DNA of 64,000 nt. Source: Plenodomus lindquistii. Taxonomy: Eukaryota; Ascomycota; Dothideomycetes; Pleosporales; Leptosphaeriaceae. The stretch lies in NCBI GenBank assembly GCA_025504975.1, contig JANUWI010000003.1, positions 930,001 through 994,000 on the forward strand, read 5' to 3'. Both the position numbers and the translations under genes were made by a program. Below are positions 51,304-62,934 of the stretch, piece by piece (position 1 is the first letter of the stretch; each line of letters begins with the position of its first letter). The notes beneath the pieces were generated by a model. That model was not told the DNA's origin. It ran no database searches and saw only the letters and a list, made by a program, of their open reading frames with translations.

Positions 51304-53995
51304 GTAATATTATAAATTATAATTACTTTATCTAGAGTAGGTACCTATATTCTATAGATATTAAATACTTTATATTCTACTAGATACTTAATATACTCTT
51401 TTAAAATAATTTTAAAGCTTTTTATCTAGTAATTTACTTTATAATTTCTATTTAGTAGGTATACTTAACACCTATACGCGTATACACTATTTTAATCTAG
51501 GCGTAGATTAGTAGTAGTATTATATACTTTTTCTAGTTTATACTAGTAAAAATACTAGTAAAACTAAAAATCTAATTTTTTATTTAGAAAGTAAAAGTTA
51601 TAAGTATATAATAGACTTATATTATAAAACTAGGCTACTATATTAAGCACTTTAAAGTTAATTTTACTAGAGAAGTTTACTTTCTCTTTTATTTTAATCT
51701 TTTTAGTAATAATTTTTTACTTTACTTTCTCTACACCTCTATTAAGCTAGTAAGTATAGAGAAAAGCTATAATAATTTCTATTCTACGCTTTTTTATCTA
51801 GCTTTTAAATTATAAAACTTTTTACTAGAGTCTAGTAGTAGTATTATTATTTTAAATAAGCTCTACTATTTTTAGTTTATATTAAATTTTAAAAAACTCT
51901 ATAAAGTTTTTAAATACTATTATAATTTCTAGTAGCGTTTTAGTTTAAAAGTAGTAGATATAAATTTTACTACTATAGTTATTTTTTAGAAGTATTATCT
52001 AACGCTTTTTAAAGTATCTAATTAGTATATTAAATAGATTCTATAATATATAGAAATATAGACGTAGAGATTTCTTTTTTTATTACTAAAATATAACTTA
52101 CTAAATATATACTATTAAATAGTGTTTATACTATTTTTTTACTATACTTTTTATCTAGACATTTTAAATATTCTAGACTAGTACTTAAAAAGCTTCTAGC
52201 TCTAGATAGCTTATTTAGATATACTAAAGCTCTTTAGTATTAGTTTATAAATAAGTTCTCTAGAAGCATAGTTTTTTTTTACGTTATTTATAGCTATTAT
52301 AATTAGGTAAAAAGTAGTAACTAGTTTATATTTAATAAAAGTAAAATTATACTTCTAAATAAACTCTATAATAACTAAGCTTTAATTTATAGTCTTTATA
52401 TATAGGGTACTATTATATCTAATATACTATATATTTACTTTAGCTAAAAGTACTTTTAAAATTATATTAATATAAAAACTTTCTACTACTATAATACTAT
52501 AGAGCGTAAAATCTTCTATATACTTTTTTCTAGGTCTATTTAAAGCATTTTTAAATATTTAGGTATTTTTACTTTTAATAGAAAAAGCTTACGTTTTTAC
52601 TTCTACTATTTTAAAAGTAATACTTCTTTTAAAAAATCCTAGAATTAGTTTATCTATAGAGTTTACTAGGTGTAGTGCTGCTCTACTATTAAAAATTATA
52701 CTTTTTAAAAGTAAGTAAATATTAAAATCTATTATAAAGTAAACTCTATTAGATTTATACTTAAATAAGCGTAGGTTTATTAGAAAAGCTACTATATTTT
52801 CTAGAAAAGTAACTAATTTAAAAGTTTTTATAACTTTTTAACTATTTAAGTTTAAACTCTCTAATTTTTTCTAACTTTTTTTAGCTAGAGCTAATTTTAA
52901 ACTGCTATTTTTTAGCTTATTTAAATGCTTTAAAATTTTAGACTTAGTAGTATTACTTATTATAAAAGGTTTACTAGTAAAAGTAGTCTAGAGCTTTTAG
53001 TAATTAGTTACTAGCTATTTATAAGCTTTTCTATAAAAATACTACTTTTTATTAGAGCTTTCTATAGTATTTTTTTTAGTAGTTTTATTTTTTAGCGCGC
53101 TAAATATTATAAAAACCTCTAGACTGTTACTAGAGCTCCTCTAAACTATACTTTTTTAAAGTAAACCTAAAAATATTTAAGCTACTTTATCTAGAGTAAA
53201 CTATATTTATTTTAGAATAAAATATTTAATAATTAATTAGTGTATAATTTAAGCCTATATTAAAATAATTTTATAGAATAAAGTTTTAAAAAAATTCTAG
53301 ATTATAAGCTACTTTCTAATTTTAGTAATACTATATATTTATACTTTTATATATAGATTATACTAGTTTTAAAACTAGTTATAGAGATTTATTTTCCTTT
53401 AGTAAGCTTTATTAAAGTATACTCTATACTAGAAGCATATAATATTTATTATTATATAATTAGTTAAAGTAAAGTTCTATTTTAATAATTTTATAAATAA
53501 CTAAAGTATTAATTTTTTCTATTTAATAAGTATTATTATTACTAGCGCTATAAACTCTAGATTAACTATTTATTATACCTAGTTTTATATATATTATATA
53601 CAAGCAGCTTTAGCACTCTAGTTACTAAACTTAATTTAGTAGTTCTAAACCTAGCTTTTATAAAGCTCTATAGTAATTATAGCTTTATTTATAGGTATTA
53701 GTTTTTATAGCTAGAAGCTAATAATATTTAAAGTATTAATAGTACTATCTAGGTTAATATTTTTCTAGAGAGCTCTATTTATTATATAGAACTAGAGCTA
53801 GATATACTAGGCTAGCTATTACTCCTTTATAGTAAACATATACTCTCTTTTAGAGATTATAAATAATTTAGCTATAAAGCTTATAAAAGTAATACTAAAT
53901 AGATAAATTAGTTTTTCTAAATTGCTTTCTTTTAAGCTCTTTTAAATATATAGAAAGGAACGTTTCTAGAAGTATAAAAAAGCTAGGCTTATAAC
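51304..53995 (-). pseudogene. Copia-F gag and protease region
   Basis: Reverse-strand 5' coding part of Copia-F. A gag-like frame with only RIP-type stops runs from near 53950 down to about 52800. Around 52750-52100 there is a Copia protease-like segment in which I-I-D-F-N and N-S-R-A-A-L-H-L-V-N stand where the family has an aspartate-Ser/Thr-Gly active site and H-[IV]. A downstream I-E-F-I...Y-N-F-T-F pattern fits. Coding then runs into the foldback-like insertion and continues at 43128. Protease assignment rests on pattern and position. Confidence 0.6.
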
Positions 53996-54184
53996 TATTA
54001 TAGAGAGTAGATTTAAAAGTAATTAGAAAATAGATTACTATATAAAAAATGCTTAAAAAAGCGTACTATTTATAGCTAAAATTTTATTAAAAATATATTC
54101 TACTTTACTTATATAGATGCTTTATAAAGCGTGCTATATATAACTATACTCTAAATATAGGCTTAGTATATACGCTCTATAATA
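53996..54184 (-). repeat. Copia-F 5' LTR
   Basis: 189 bp, ends TATTATAGAG...CTCTATAATA, followed by the duplication AATCT (54185-54189) matching 37863-37867. Confidence 0.9.
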
Positions 54185-55193
54185 AATCTATTATAAAGTT
54201 TATAAAAATATTTTTTTAAAGTATTAAAAGTAGTTTTACTATCTATATCTCTTTATAGAGTATATATATACTATATTTATGTTTCTAATAGTTTATATAT
54301 TTACTAATAAAATCTATAACTTTATTTTTTATATTTCTAAACTAGTAATTCTATTTAATTAGTTCTATAGTATATTAAATACCTACGTAACTATATATAA
54401 AGCTTTTATAGTAGCTTTAAATAACTACTTTCTATAACTTCTCTATAAGTTTAGGTATAATAGTAAATACTACGCTATATATTCTAGTAAGTTTTAATAA
54501 TCTATTTTTATTAGCTTTAAAAATTAAATTTTTAATAATTTCTTTAGATTCTATAATATCTATCTATTAGCTAAAAGTATTAGCTCTACTATTATTTTTA
54601 TCTAGAGTATATATAATTCTAAATTTATACTAGCCTAGTATCTCTAACTATTATATCTATTATTAATTAAAAGTTTTTATTATAGAAAAGTTTATAAAGT
54701 TTTTATAATCTAAAAATATTATAAATTCTAAGCAGCTTTCTATATAGATACGCTAGTACTCTAATATATTAATAATAGCTATAAATTCTTTATTATATAT
54801 ATTATAATTCTTTTTAGGTACTATAAATTTTCTAGAGTAGTATATAATTAAATACTATTTACTATTTTATTTTTATAATACTACTACGCCTATTATAAAG
54901 TCTAATATATCTATTTTAAAGTATAATAGTTTACTATATTAAAAGAATACTAATATTAGTAGTTTTATATATACCTATTTTATATTATTAAATATAGTTT
55001 TTTTATTTTATCTCTACCTCTAAGCTTATTTTTTTTAGTTAGCTTTAAAAAAAGCGCTACTTTTTTAGAAAAGATTTTAACAAACTATTAGTTAAAGTTT
55101 ATAAATTTAAAAAATAACTAGATATTTTTTATAGTTTTAGGTATAAACTAGTCTATAACTACTTTTATTTTATTTTTATTTATTTTTACTTTA
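54185..55193 (-). pseudogene. Gypsy-IV RNase H region
   Basis: Reverse-strand pol segment. 55180-55010 gives a degraded K-I-K-V-V-I-D...F-I-P-K-T...F-V-K-I-F-S pattern, the linker before RNase H found in Ty3/Gypsy elements (family E-K-V-x-A-I...P-x-T...R-R-F-I-x-x-F-S). It is the continuation of the reverse transcriptase at 57041-57600, interrupted by the Pixie-like insertion. It ends at the Copia-F duplication. Confidence 0.75.
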
Positions 55194-55239
55194 ACGTATT
55201 CTACTAGCGAGCTAGTTAACCTAGCGAGCTAGTTAAAAT
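55194..55239 (+). repeat. Left terminal inverted repeat of Pixie-like element
   Basis: Starts ACGTATTCTAC and holds two 17 bp units, CTAGCGAGCTAGTTAAC (55204-55220) and CTAGCGAGCTAGTTAAA (55221-55237). Confidence 0.9.
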
Positions 55240-55265
55240 AGCTTGGTATTATAAATACTAAGTTT

Positions 55266-56900
55266 TTAATTATTATTATTATTACTATTAACATCTAACT
55301 CTACTACTATAGAGCTCGCATCTAATTTAGAAGTACTTTCTAAACCTTTCTAGCACGTATAAACGTTATACCTAGTCTTTTTATAATTACTACAGCGTTA
55401 GATACCTAGTTAAGCAGGTGTTTAACTACTACTACTACACGTATATTTTAATAGAGTAGGCGCTGTAGTTAAAGCTGTAGCAGCCTATAACCTAGTACTG
55501 TACTTAAAAGTACCTCTTTACTAGATTTTCTTTCTTTTACGCCCCTTTCTTTTTATTATCTCTGCTAATTGCTCTTTAAACTTATAGTTATAGGTTTAAA
55601 AAAAAGCGTTTTAGTATAGTATTAGTTTAGCCCCTTTTATAAGCTATAAAAAGCTAGCTTATATAGTTATAGGTAACTAAGTAAAGGACTTACGTATAAG
55701 CTTTAACTAAAATCTAAATTTATAAGTATTACTTAGAGTCTTTAATTACTATAGATTTGCTAGAGGGGAAGGTTAAAATAAAGTACGTAACTGCACTTTA
55801 AAGCAATCTAATACTACCTGCGCGTTAGTAGGGACTAGCTTTAATACTTTAAAGGCCTTTTAATAGTTATTAACTATAAACACGTTAAAAAATACGTTTT
55901 TAAAAGCTAGAAAGAAGCTTTCTTTATTAATATAGAAAACGCGTTAGCGTGCTAAATCTTGCACGCGCTAGAAGTACTTACGCTTTAATAGTAAAAAACA
56001 CACTATATTAAGTAGCTAAAGGATATAGAATAAATAGAGAGGTATATAAAGTATTAAAATCTTATTTTCTATGCAGTAGTTTTTAAACTTTTAGTTAAAA
56101 TAGCTTTTATAGCTATCTAAAATTAGTAACTAGTATACCTCTACCTTTTACGCCTTTATATACGCGTTAAAGTGCTTTAACTACTCTAGCTTAAACGCGT
56201 TATTTATCTAGCTATTTTTAAAAACTAAAAGTTTCTAGTTATAAAGGATACTAGCTTTTTTATACTACGCAGAGATATGTACACGTCCTTTATAAATAAT
56301 AAAAAATAAAGTTGCATTCTCTAAAGCGTATATACTCTAGATAATAGTAACCTACTTATAATTGCCTAGCTAGATAAAGTCTAGCTAATTACGTTTTTTA
56401 GAGCCTGTAATAACTTTTATAGACCTAATTACGCCTATCTAGAAGCTAGTTTTATTAAAGTTATAGATATTATTATTCTAGACACTATACTTAGCTTTTA
56501 TTTTATCTACAAGCTTAAACTACGCGCTAATAATCTCTAGATCCTTCTACTTTATTCTCTACCTATCTTTTACTTAATTAAAAGCTATTTTAAGCTTACT
56601 AGAGCGCGTTATAAAGCGCTTAGCCTAGTACTTACCTACTAGTGTCCTGTTGCATACCCCTAGTATTTTATTAGCTATATTTTCTACTTTATATAGCTAG
56701 GGGGTAAACTTTTATAAATTAAAGTTAAAAATATATTAGACAATTATCTGCTCTTTAGTAGTAGTAAGTTTCTAGTAGTTAGGTTAAGTTTAGGAGCGTA
56801 AAGTAATTCTATTAATCTATTTAAAAAGCCTACGTTAATTAACGCTAAAAGCTGTAGCTGCAGCTTAATAGCTTTTAAATTAGCTAGCTTTATAGGCTTA
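55266..56900 (-). pseudogene. Pixie-like DDE transposase, RIP-inactivated
   Basis: Reverse-strand relative of the Molly-like transposase. At about 56475-56450 it reads I-Y-N-F-N-K-T-S-F for the catalytic N-F-D-E-T-G-F. Near 56000-55860 a segment matches the R-x-x-x-I-N-K-E-x-F-L region and a G/K-L-V-P motif of the intact protein. Close to the end a zinc knuckle R-C-S-N-Y-K-K-T-R-Y-N-V-Y-T-C can be read, one transition per site from CX2CX4HX4C. A tail then ends in five Asn codons and TAA (stop at 55266-55268). Several in-frame TAG/TAA stops make it non-functional. The start is not fixed. Confidence 0.82.
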
Positions 56901-56994
56901 GATAGCAAGCTATATTCTTCCTTTATTTTATATTAGCAGCTTGCAACGTTGTTAGTCTATAGTAGGGTAATAGGATAAGTATAAAGCTTAGCAG

Positions 56995-57040
56995 ATTTTA
57001 ACTAGCTTACTAGGTTAACTAGCTCGCTAGTAGAATACAT
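56995..57040 (-). repeat. Right terminal inverted repeat of Pixie-like element
   Basis: Inverse of 55194-55239 apart from C/T and G/A differences, ending in ...GAATACAT before TA. Confidence 0.9.
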
Positions 57041-60000
57041 TATAGATACTAACTATATATTCTAGAAACTTTATTTTTTTTATACTACTTATATTTTTTA
57101 GATTCTAGTTATAAGTTATACTATCTAAATATAGTTAGAACTTATTTTATATACTAGACGTATTTCTATTTATTATTTAAATATATAAAAATATTATTAA
57201 AATATATAATAATAAATATATCTAGGTATTTTTTTAAAATATTATTAATAGAAGTCTAATATATTACTAAAGTGTTAGTAAAACTAAAAGATATTACTAT
57301 ATACTTATAGTAGTTATAGTATATTCTAAACGCTATTTTCTATTTTTTATCTACTTTTATATAGATAAAGTTATACGCGCTTTATAAATCTAATACTATA
57401 AAAATTTTTATATAGGCTAATTAATCTTTTAACTTAAATATATTAGGTAATAGGTATTAATTTTTAATTATAATATTATTAAGCTTTCTATAGTTAATAT
57501 ATAACTATAGCTTACTATTTTCTTTTATATAAAAAAAATAGAGTAGCCTGCTAGTAATTTAGAGAGTTAAATAAATTCTTTTTCTAGATTAACTTTAATA
57601 TACTTTTTTTACATTTTAAGTTTTTTTTCTAATAGTTTATAAATTAGTTTAAAAGTTAGTTACTTTTTTTTATAGAAGAATTTTATAATTCTAAAGCTTA
57701 TATTTAGGCAATACTACTATACTTATTTTTTTTTAAAATAAGTAGCTTAAATTTTTTATACTTTTTAGAAATTTCTAGAGTTACGTAGTTTTTTTTTTTT
57801 ATCTATTAATCTAGTAGTATTTTACTAGTATCTATAGAGTTAGACCTATATTATTTATAGTTATTTTTATTTAGATATTATTCTCTAATAATTTTTTCTA
57901 TATTATATACTATAATTTATTTTTTATTTACTATTATATAATAATAATATATAGGCTAGTTTATAGTTACGTCTAATCTATAGCACTTAAATTAAAATAT
58001 TTTTAATCTCTAATTAATTCTAGAATTATATTTTAAAAGCTAAAAAAGGCTAAAAATAATATTATATATTAAAAAGCTAAATACATTAAAATCTATATAT
58101 TTTTAGTAATTTCTAATAATTAACTCTAATTTTATTACTTTATATATAATTCTAGATTAACTAAATATAGCTTTACTATTAATTATATTTATAAAGTAAA
58201 AAATTTATTTTTTTAATAGATATAAACCTACTATATATACTATATACGTAGATATAAAGTTTACTTTATACTTTAAATTTATTATAGCTATTATAGTATA
58301 TTTTTTAAACTTTACTTTAAATTTAATTAAGCCTATAGCTTTTACTACGTAGATAGAATATTTTATAAAGCTAGAGCATAGCGCTAGTTTAAAAAAAACT
58401 TATTTTTAAATTTATAAAAGCATTTTTTATTTTTATATTTTTTATATTCTAGATTAAAGTATATATACTATATTTAATTATAATATATTCTATTAATAAT
58501 AGTTTATATCTAGATACGTGCTTTATTATTATTAAAGTTTAGAAAATAGCTTTATACGCGTTTACTCTATAGATATTTAGAGTAAATTTTATTTATATAG
58601 TTATATATTTAGTATATATAGTAGTTAAATTAATATAAAAAATATTCTATTTCTATTTTATTTAAATAGTAAATAGTATATATATTATAAGTATATAAGC
58701 TCTATAATATACTACTATATTATTTACTTTATTAGTTATTTATATAATTTAAATATTTATTACTTTTATTTTATTAGGCACTCTAGCGCTTTAGAGTATT
58801 ATTCTTTCTAGCTAGAGTATTATTTATTCTATAAACTTTTTTTTTTAGATAGTAGTTTTATATTATTCTAATCTAGTATACTTCTAGTTTTTAAAAAACC
58901 TAGTTATTATAGTTTTCTCTATAGGTAATCTACTAATTTATAGTATTCTTTAGCTATTATAGTACCTATACTATAGATTTTTTATTATTAAAAATATTTT
59001 ATAGTTTTTATATTAATTTTTTAATATAGGTATTAATTATTATAGTACTATTATTAATATTATAGATTAGCTATTCTATAAGCTATTAAATAGCTTTTTC
59101 TAAGCGTTTTTTTATATAACTAAATTTTAAATTCTATTATACTAAAATAGTTTATATCTATAGTAAAGGTATAGTAGCTTAGTACTATAATTTAAACTTT
59201 TTTACTTTTTTTTATTTAATATAGTATTTTTTTATAAATTTATATTTATTATTTAAATTTTCTACGTTTACTACTAAAGCTTTCTAATACTTTAGGTATT
59301 ATTTAATTTTTTTATTTAAAAAAGCTTTTTTTTATATATAATTCTAGATTATAGTAATAGAAAATAGTTCTTTATTTTCTATATTATTTAATAAACTAAT
59401 TAAAGTGTTAAAAATATCTAAATTGTTTACTATACTATTAAAGTTATATAGTTTAATACTAGAGATAATTATCTATTTATTTTCTATATTTTTATTAAAT
59501 ACTTTAATTTATACTATATTAACCTAGTGTATAACTTTCTTTTTAGACTAGTAGTTTTATATAAAATAGCCTTTTTTACTATATTTATAGTATATTAGTA
59601 GCTTTCTACTAGACTACTTTTAGTTACTTTTTTTTAAATAAATTATTTTTTAATAATATTATTAATATATATAAGTTCTGTACTATAACTTTAATAAATA
59701 CTCTATTATATAAATTAGTAGGCCTAATAGCTTTACTTATTATTAAACTAGTATTATAATTTCTAGAGTTTTCTAGATTTCTACCTACCTATAGTAGGTA
59801 ATATTTATCTATAACTTTATTTAGCTAGCTTAAATTTATATAGGTTATTATTAATATATATTATATTTTCTACTAAGTTATCTAGTATTCTAATAATACT
59901 TCTAGATTTTATAAATTCTCTATAAACTTCTAGTTTAAAACTTTACTTATATATACGTATTAATACTTTATTATTCTAGTTAAATTATTTTTAGTATTAC

Positions 60001-60420
60001 TAAAATATTATTATATAGTTTATAGTAGACTTAGTTTATTATAATATTTAAATTTCTTTTTTAGTAATAATTAATTTTTTAAAAAAAAACTATTTAGAGT
60101 TTATTTTTAAATACGTTCTAATTTTTAATTAGATTAGTATTTTTAGTATTTATAACGTTTTTATCTATATATTTATATAATAATAAAGTAACCTACTTTT
60201 TAGTATTTTTTTTTATAAAGCTAGTTATAATTCTAATTTAGTTATTATTATTAATCTAATTTCTTTTAATATAGAAATAATAATTGTACTAGAGGATTTA
60301 TATTTTAAATTTTTTTTTCTAAAGTAAAAATTAGGCTTAGCTATATAAGTACTAGAGTAGCTAGTAGTTAAAGTATCTAAAGTATTTATAAAAATATTAT
60401 TTATTTTAAAGTGTTTAAAA
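57041..60420 (-). pseudogene. Gypsy-IV gag, protease and reverse transcriptase
   Basis: Reverse-strand first part of Gypsy-IV. Next to the LTR lies gag, with a zinc knuckle at about 59620-59535 (Y-Y-K-Y-S-K-K-G-Y-F-I, then a RIP stop, N-Y, a degraded CX2CX4HX4C). Reverse transcriptase lies at about 57560-57180: K-I-A-F-R-I-Y-Y-N-Y-Y-K-Y for the family K-T-A-F-R-T-R-Y-G-x-Y-E-Y, then Y-L-D-I-F-I-I and a Y-F-N-N-I-F-I-Y box (YLDD). Protease should lie between them but I cannot point to its motif. 57170-57041 reaches the F-L-E-Y-I-V motif at which the Pixie-like element inserted. Confidence 0.8.
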
Positions 60421-60895
60421 TATACATTTTTTTTTAAATAGCTATAATATAAAGTAGCTAGTATTAAAAAAAATACAAAAGTTAGTTTTTAAAAAAAGGT
60501 ATTATATATAGATAGAGGTAATTTATTACTAAAATAGTAAAAGTGCGCTTTTAAAAAAAGTAATAAGTATATTTAAAATAACTAAATATATTACTTACTT
60601 ATCTATATAAATTAAATATAATCTACTAGAAAAGTATTTTAATATTTCTATATACATATATAATAGCTATAATAAAAGCTATTATATCTATTATTAGCTA
60701 GCACGTATATCTACTATTAGCTATTATATATATTTATTACTAGCTATTATATATATCTATTACTAGCTATAATAGATACTATTATAGCTATTAGTTATAT
60801 AACACGTAATGTTATAGAGCTACCTATTAGACTAGCGCTTTTTAATTATCTATTTATAGCCTATAGTTTTTATCTATTATAGAAGAATTATAATA
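60421..60895 (-). repeat. Gypsy-IV 5' LTR
   Basis: About 475 bp, colinear with 35793-36265, including the tandem TATTACTAGCTATTATATATA units at about 60685-60775. Confidence 0.86.
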
Positions 60896-62447
60896 ATTTT
60901 TAACTTTATTATAAAAGAATTTCTACTCTAGCTTACTACTATTAAAAATATAGCGAATTTTTTATTTAAAGCCTAGTACTATAATTTTACTAATAAAAAC
61001 TAGGCTATAACCTTTATTTAATATTACTTTAAATTTAAAACAAAGTTTAATTATAAGTATAATAATAAAAAAGCTTTTTATAAAAATCTAGTAGTTATTA
61101 GTAACTAGTTCTAGTTTATAGAGAATACTAAAGCTAAGTATAGTATCTAGAATAAAAATATCTTTAACTTTAATAAAATAGACTATATAATAGGCGTTAT
61201 ATTAATAAAAGTAGTTATTATAAATACTAACTATTAAAAGTATCTAAAATTTATATAGCAGAGTAACTAGAAGTAAACTATAGTAATTTAAAGTATTAAT
61301 ATAATATAATAGGCTATTCTATTTTTTATTATTTTTACTAGTAAGTACTATTTTTCTATCTAGTATAAAAAGCCTAGTTTACTTTAAAACTAGGCTTTTA
61401 TAGTCTCTAAAAATATCTAGATAAATAATAAATTTAGTCTAAACTAGTTAAAATATTTTAATAAGTATATAAAAAAGTATATTATTAGTATAGTACGTTT
61501 ATTTATAGTTAATAGTTATAAAAGCTATAACTTACTTAAATTCTACTAGTACTATAAAAAATATAAAATTATAACTTTTTATATATTTTTTTATTTATTA
61601 TACTTTCTATAGCTATTTAATATAGATTATTTTTTACTTTTAAAAGAAATATATAGCTACTAAGCTAAAAATTTAATCTATAACTAGATTAACTATATTA
61701 CTAAAATAAAGTTTTTACTATATTTTATTACTATTTTTAATACTACTATTATTTAAAATAATATCTAGAAAAGCTTTTAAAGTCTAGACTTAGTTTTTTT
61801 TAACCTAGAGGCTATAATATCTAGCTTTAATATTAAACTATATATACTATTACTCTCTACTATTAATAATAAACTCTAGTATTTTTAAACTCTAAATAAT
61901 ACTCTATAATTTAAATTATAATTAAAAATTTTTAAAAAAAAAATTTAAAAGTAAATAGATAGTTTACTAACTAATATAATAAATACGTTTATAAAGTTTA
62001 CTAAAAAAACTAAAATAATAGTACATTTAATAGTATTAATATAAAAATATAATTTTAAATTTTAAATAGTAAATAAAACTACTACGTAATATAAATTATA
62101 TTAAAAAAAGTAGGTATAAAAGTAAAGTATTTTTATAATTAATAAAAGTCTATATTTAATAATTTTAAAAAAGTTTATAGCGTGTAGTAATAGAAAAAAA
62201 GTATTAAAAAAATATATACTAAAAAAAATAAACTAATATAATATTACTATAAATACTATAGTAAAACTAGGTATAATACGCGTATATATAAATAAAAAAT
62301 AAAATATATTTCTAAATAAATTAGTTTACTATAATTTTTATATACTATTATTATTAGTTATATAGTACTATTATAAAAGTACGTTTTAGTAAAGTTTTAG
62401 TAAAGTATTTAATTTATCTATATATTTAACTTACTTATAGAGTACAT
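60896..62447 (+). pseudogene. Molly copy split by Gypsy-IV, 3' half
   Basis: Starts with ATTTT (duplicated target, originally GTCCT). It continues exactly where 35792 left the Molly sequence, from the codons before A-A-R-G-F-P to the right inverted repeat and TA (62448-62449). K-F-N-Y-K-Y-N-N-K-K-A stands for K-F-N-R-K-Y-D-Y-K-R-A. The zinc knuckle is readable at about 62226-62268 as Y-K-Y-Y-S-K-T-R-Y-N-T-R-I-Y-K. Aligned to the intact Molly-like element there are almost no gaps, and nearly all differences are C-to-T or G-to-A. Confidence 0.9.
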
Positions 62448-62744
62448 TATTATTTAAAATATAAACTATATAAATTAGAATTTAAAAGTAATTCTAAACT
62501 TTTATATAGTTTTTTTTTACTATATTAGTATATAAATAATAGTAGAGTAGAAATTTTTATTAAATCTAAATCTAGTATAGTATAAAAGGTATTTAGATAG
62601 AACTTTATATAGTTTTCTATTTTTAATAAGTTTATATAAAAAAAGCTAGATGTAATTTATAAAAAGCTATCTATAGCTAGAGAGTATTATTATAATAGAA
62701 TATAGCTTTATTATATTAGTACTTTATATTTTTAAGCTATTATA
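62448..62744 (-). repeat. Gypsy-I LTR fragments at the edge of the RIP region
   Basis: 62450-62715 is a reverse-oriented Gypsy-I LTR lacking its first roughly 165 bp. It is followed directly by about 29 bp of the opposite LTR end in forward orientation (TTAGTACTTTATATTTTTAA...). This is the last RIP-type sequence before normal composition returns. Confidence 0.75.
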
Positions 62745-62757
62745 AATATAGTTAGTA

Positions 62758-62934
62758 TTATATTATTCTCTTTTTATAGGCTATTATTTTCTTTTTCTTT
62801 AGAACTTGCTTATAGTTAGCCTTGTCTGCATATTCCTTAGCTTTTCCCTTGCCTTTATTCCTGCCCTTGAGGATATCTGAATCATCCTCTTTATCCTCTT
62901 CGTCCTTGCTCTTGCTGCTCTTCACGCCTCCTCT
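62758..62934 (-). other. Short Lys/Asp-rich reverse frame, possible last exon
   Basis: 58 codons with no ATG and an upstream TGA, ending in TAA at 62758-62760. The composition is protein-like (K-S-K-D-E-E-D-K-E-D-D-S-D, then Gly/Lys-rich, then K-K-K-K-I-I-A-Y-K-K-R). It could be the C-terminal exon of a gene, or the end of a retroelement gag that escaped RIP. No family recognised. Confidence 0.3.

Larger units (their letters stand above)
37868..54184 (-). mobile_element. Copia-F element with nested foldback element and Gypsy-I
   Basis: Ty1/Copia retrotransposon on the reverse strand. It has 189 bp LTRs at both ends (37868-38056 and 53996-54184) and the perfect duplication AATCT at 37863-37867 and 54185-54189. 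Domains from the right are gag, protease, (insertion), part of integrase, reverse transcriptase, RNase H, a 2.4 kb extra region, and the 3' LTR. After removing Gypsy-I the element is about 8.9 kb including the foldback insertion. All coding is RIP-inactivated. Confidence 0.87.
55194..57040 (-). mobile_element. Pixie-like Fot1/Pogo transposon, moderately RIP-mutated
   Basis: 1,847 bp element with TA duplications (55192-55193 and 57041-57042). Its 46 bp terminal inverted repeats (55194-55239 and 56995-57040) differ only by three transition-type mismatches. It interrupts the Gypsy-IV pol frame, which reads on across it. It keeps far more CG, CC and GGG than its relatives at 3952-4393 and 30393-32014, so it has suffered less RIP and is probably younger. 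The Pixie label rests only on my memory of a 1,845 bp element. Confidence 0.9.
35793..60895 (-). mobile_element. Gypsy-IV element carrying nested insertions
   Basis: Ty3/Gypsy element on the reverse strand, spread over 25 kb by later insertions. It has LTRs at both ends (35793-36265 and 60421-60895) and a five-base target duplication derived from GTCCT of Molly (ATCTT at 35788-35792, ATTTT at 60896-60900). Reading from the right: LTR, gag with zinc knuckle, reverse transcriptase, a Pixie-like insertion, RNase H, the Copia-F insertion, integrase end and chromodomain, then LTR. Coding on either side of each insertion is continuous, which supports the reconstruction. Confidence 0.86.

Noticed and set aside
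35481..62447. Treating the two Molly halves as independent truncated copies
   Set aside because: The left half ends and the right half begins at the same Molly position with a shared five-base target, and both sit at the outer ends of the two Gypsy-IV LTRs.
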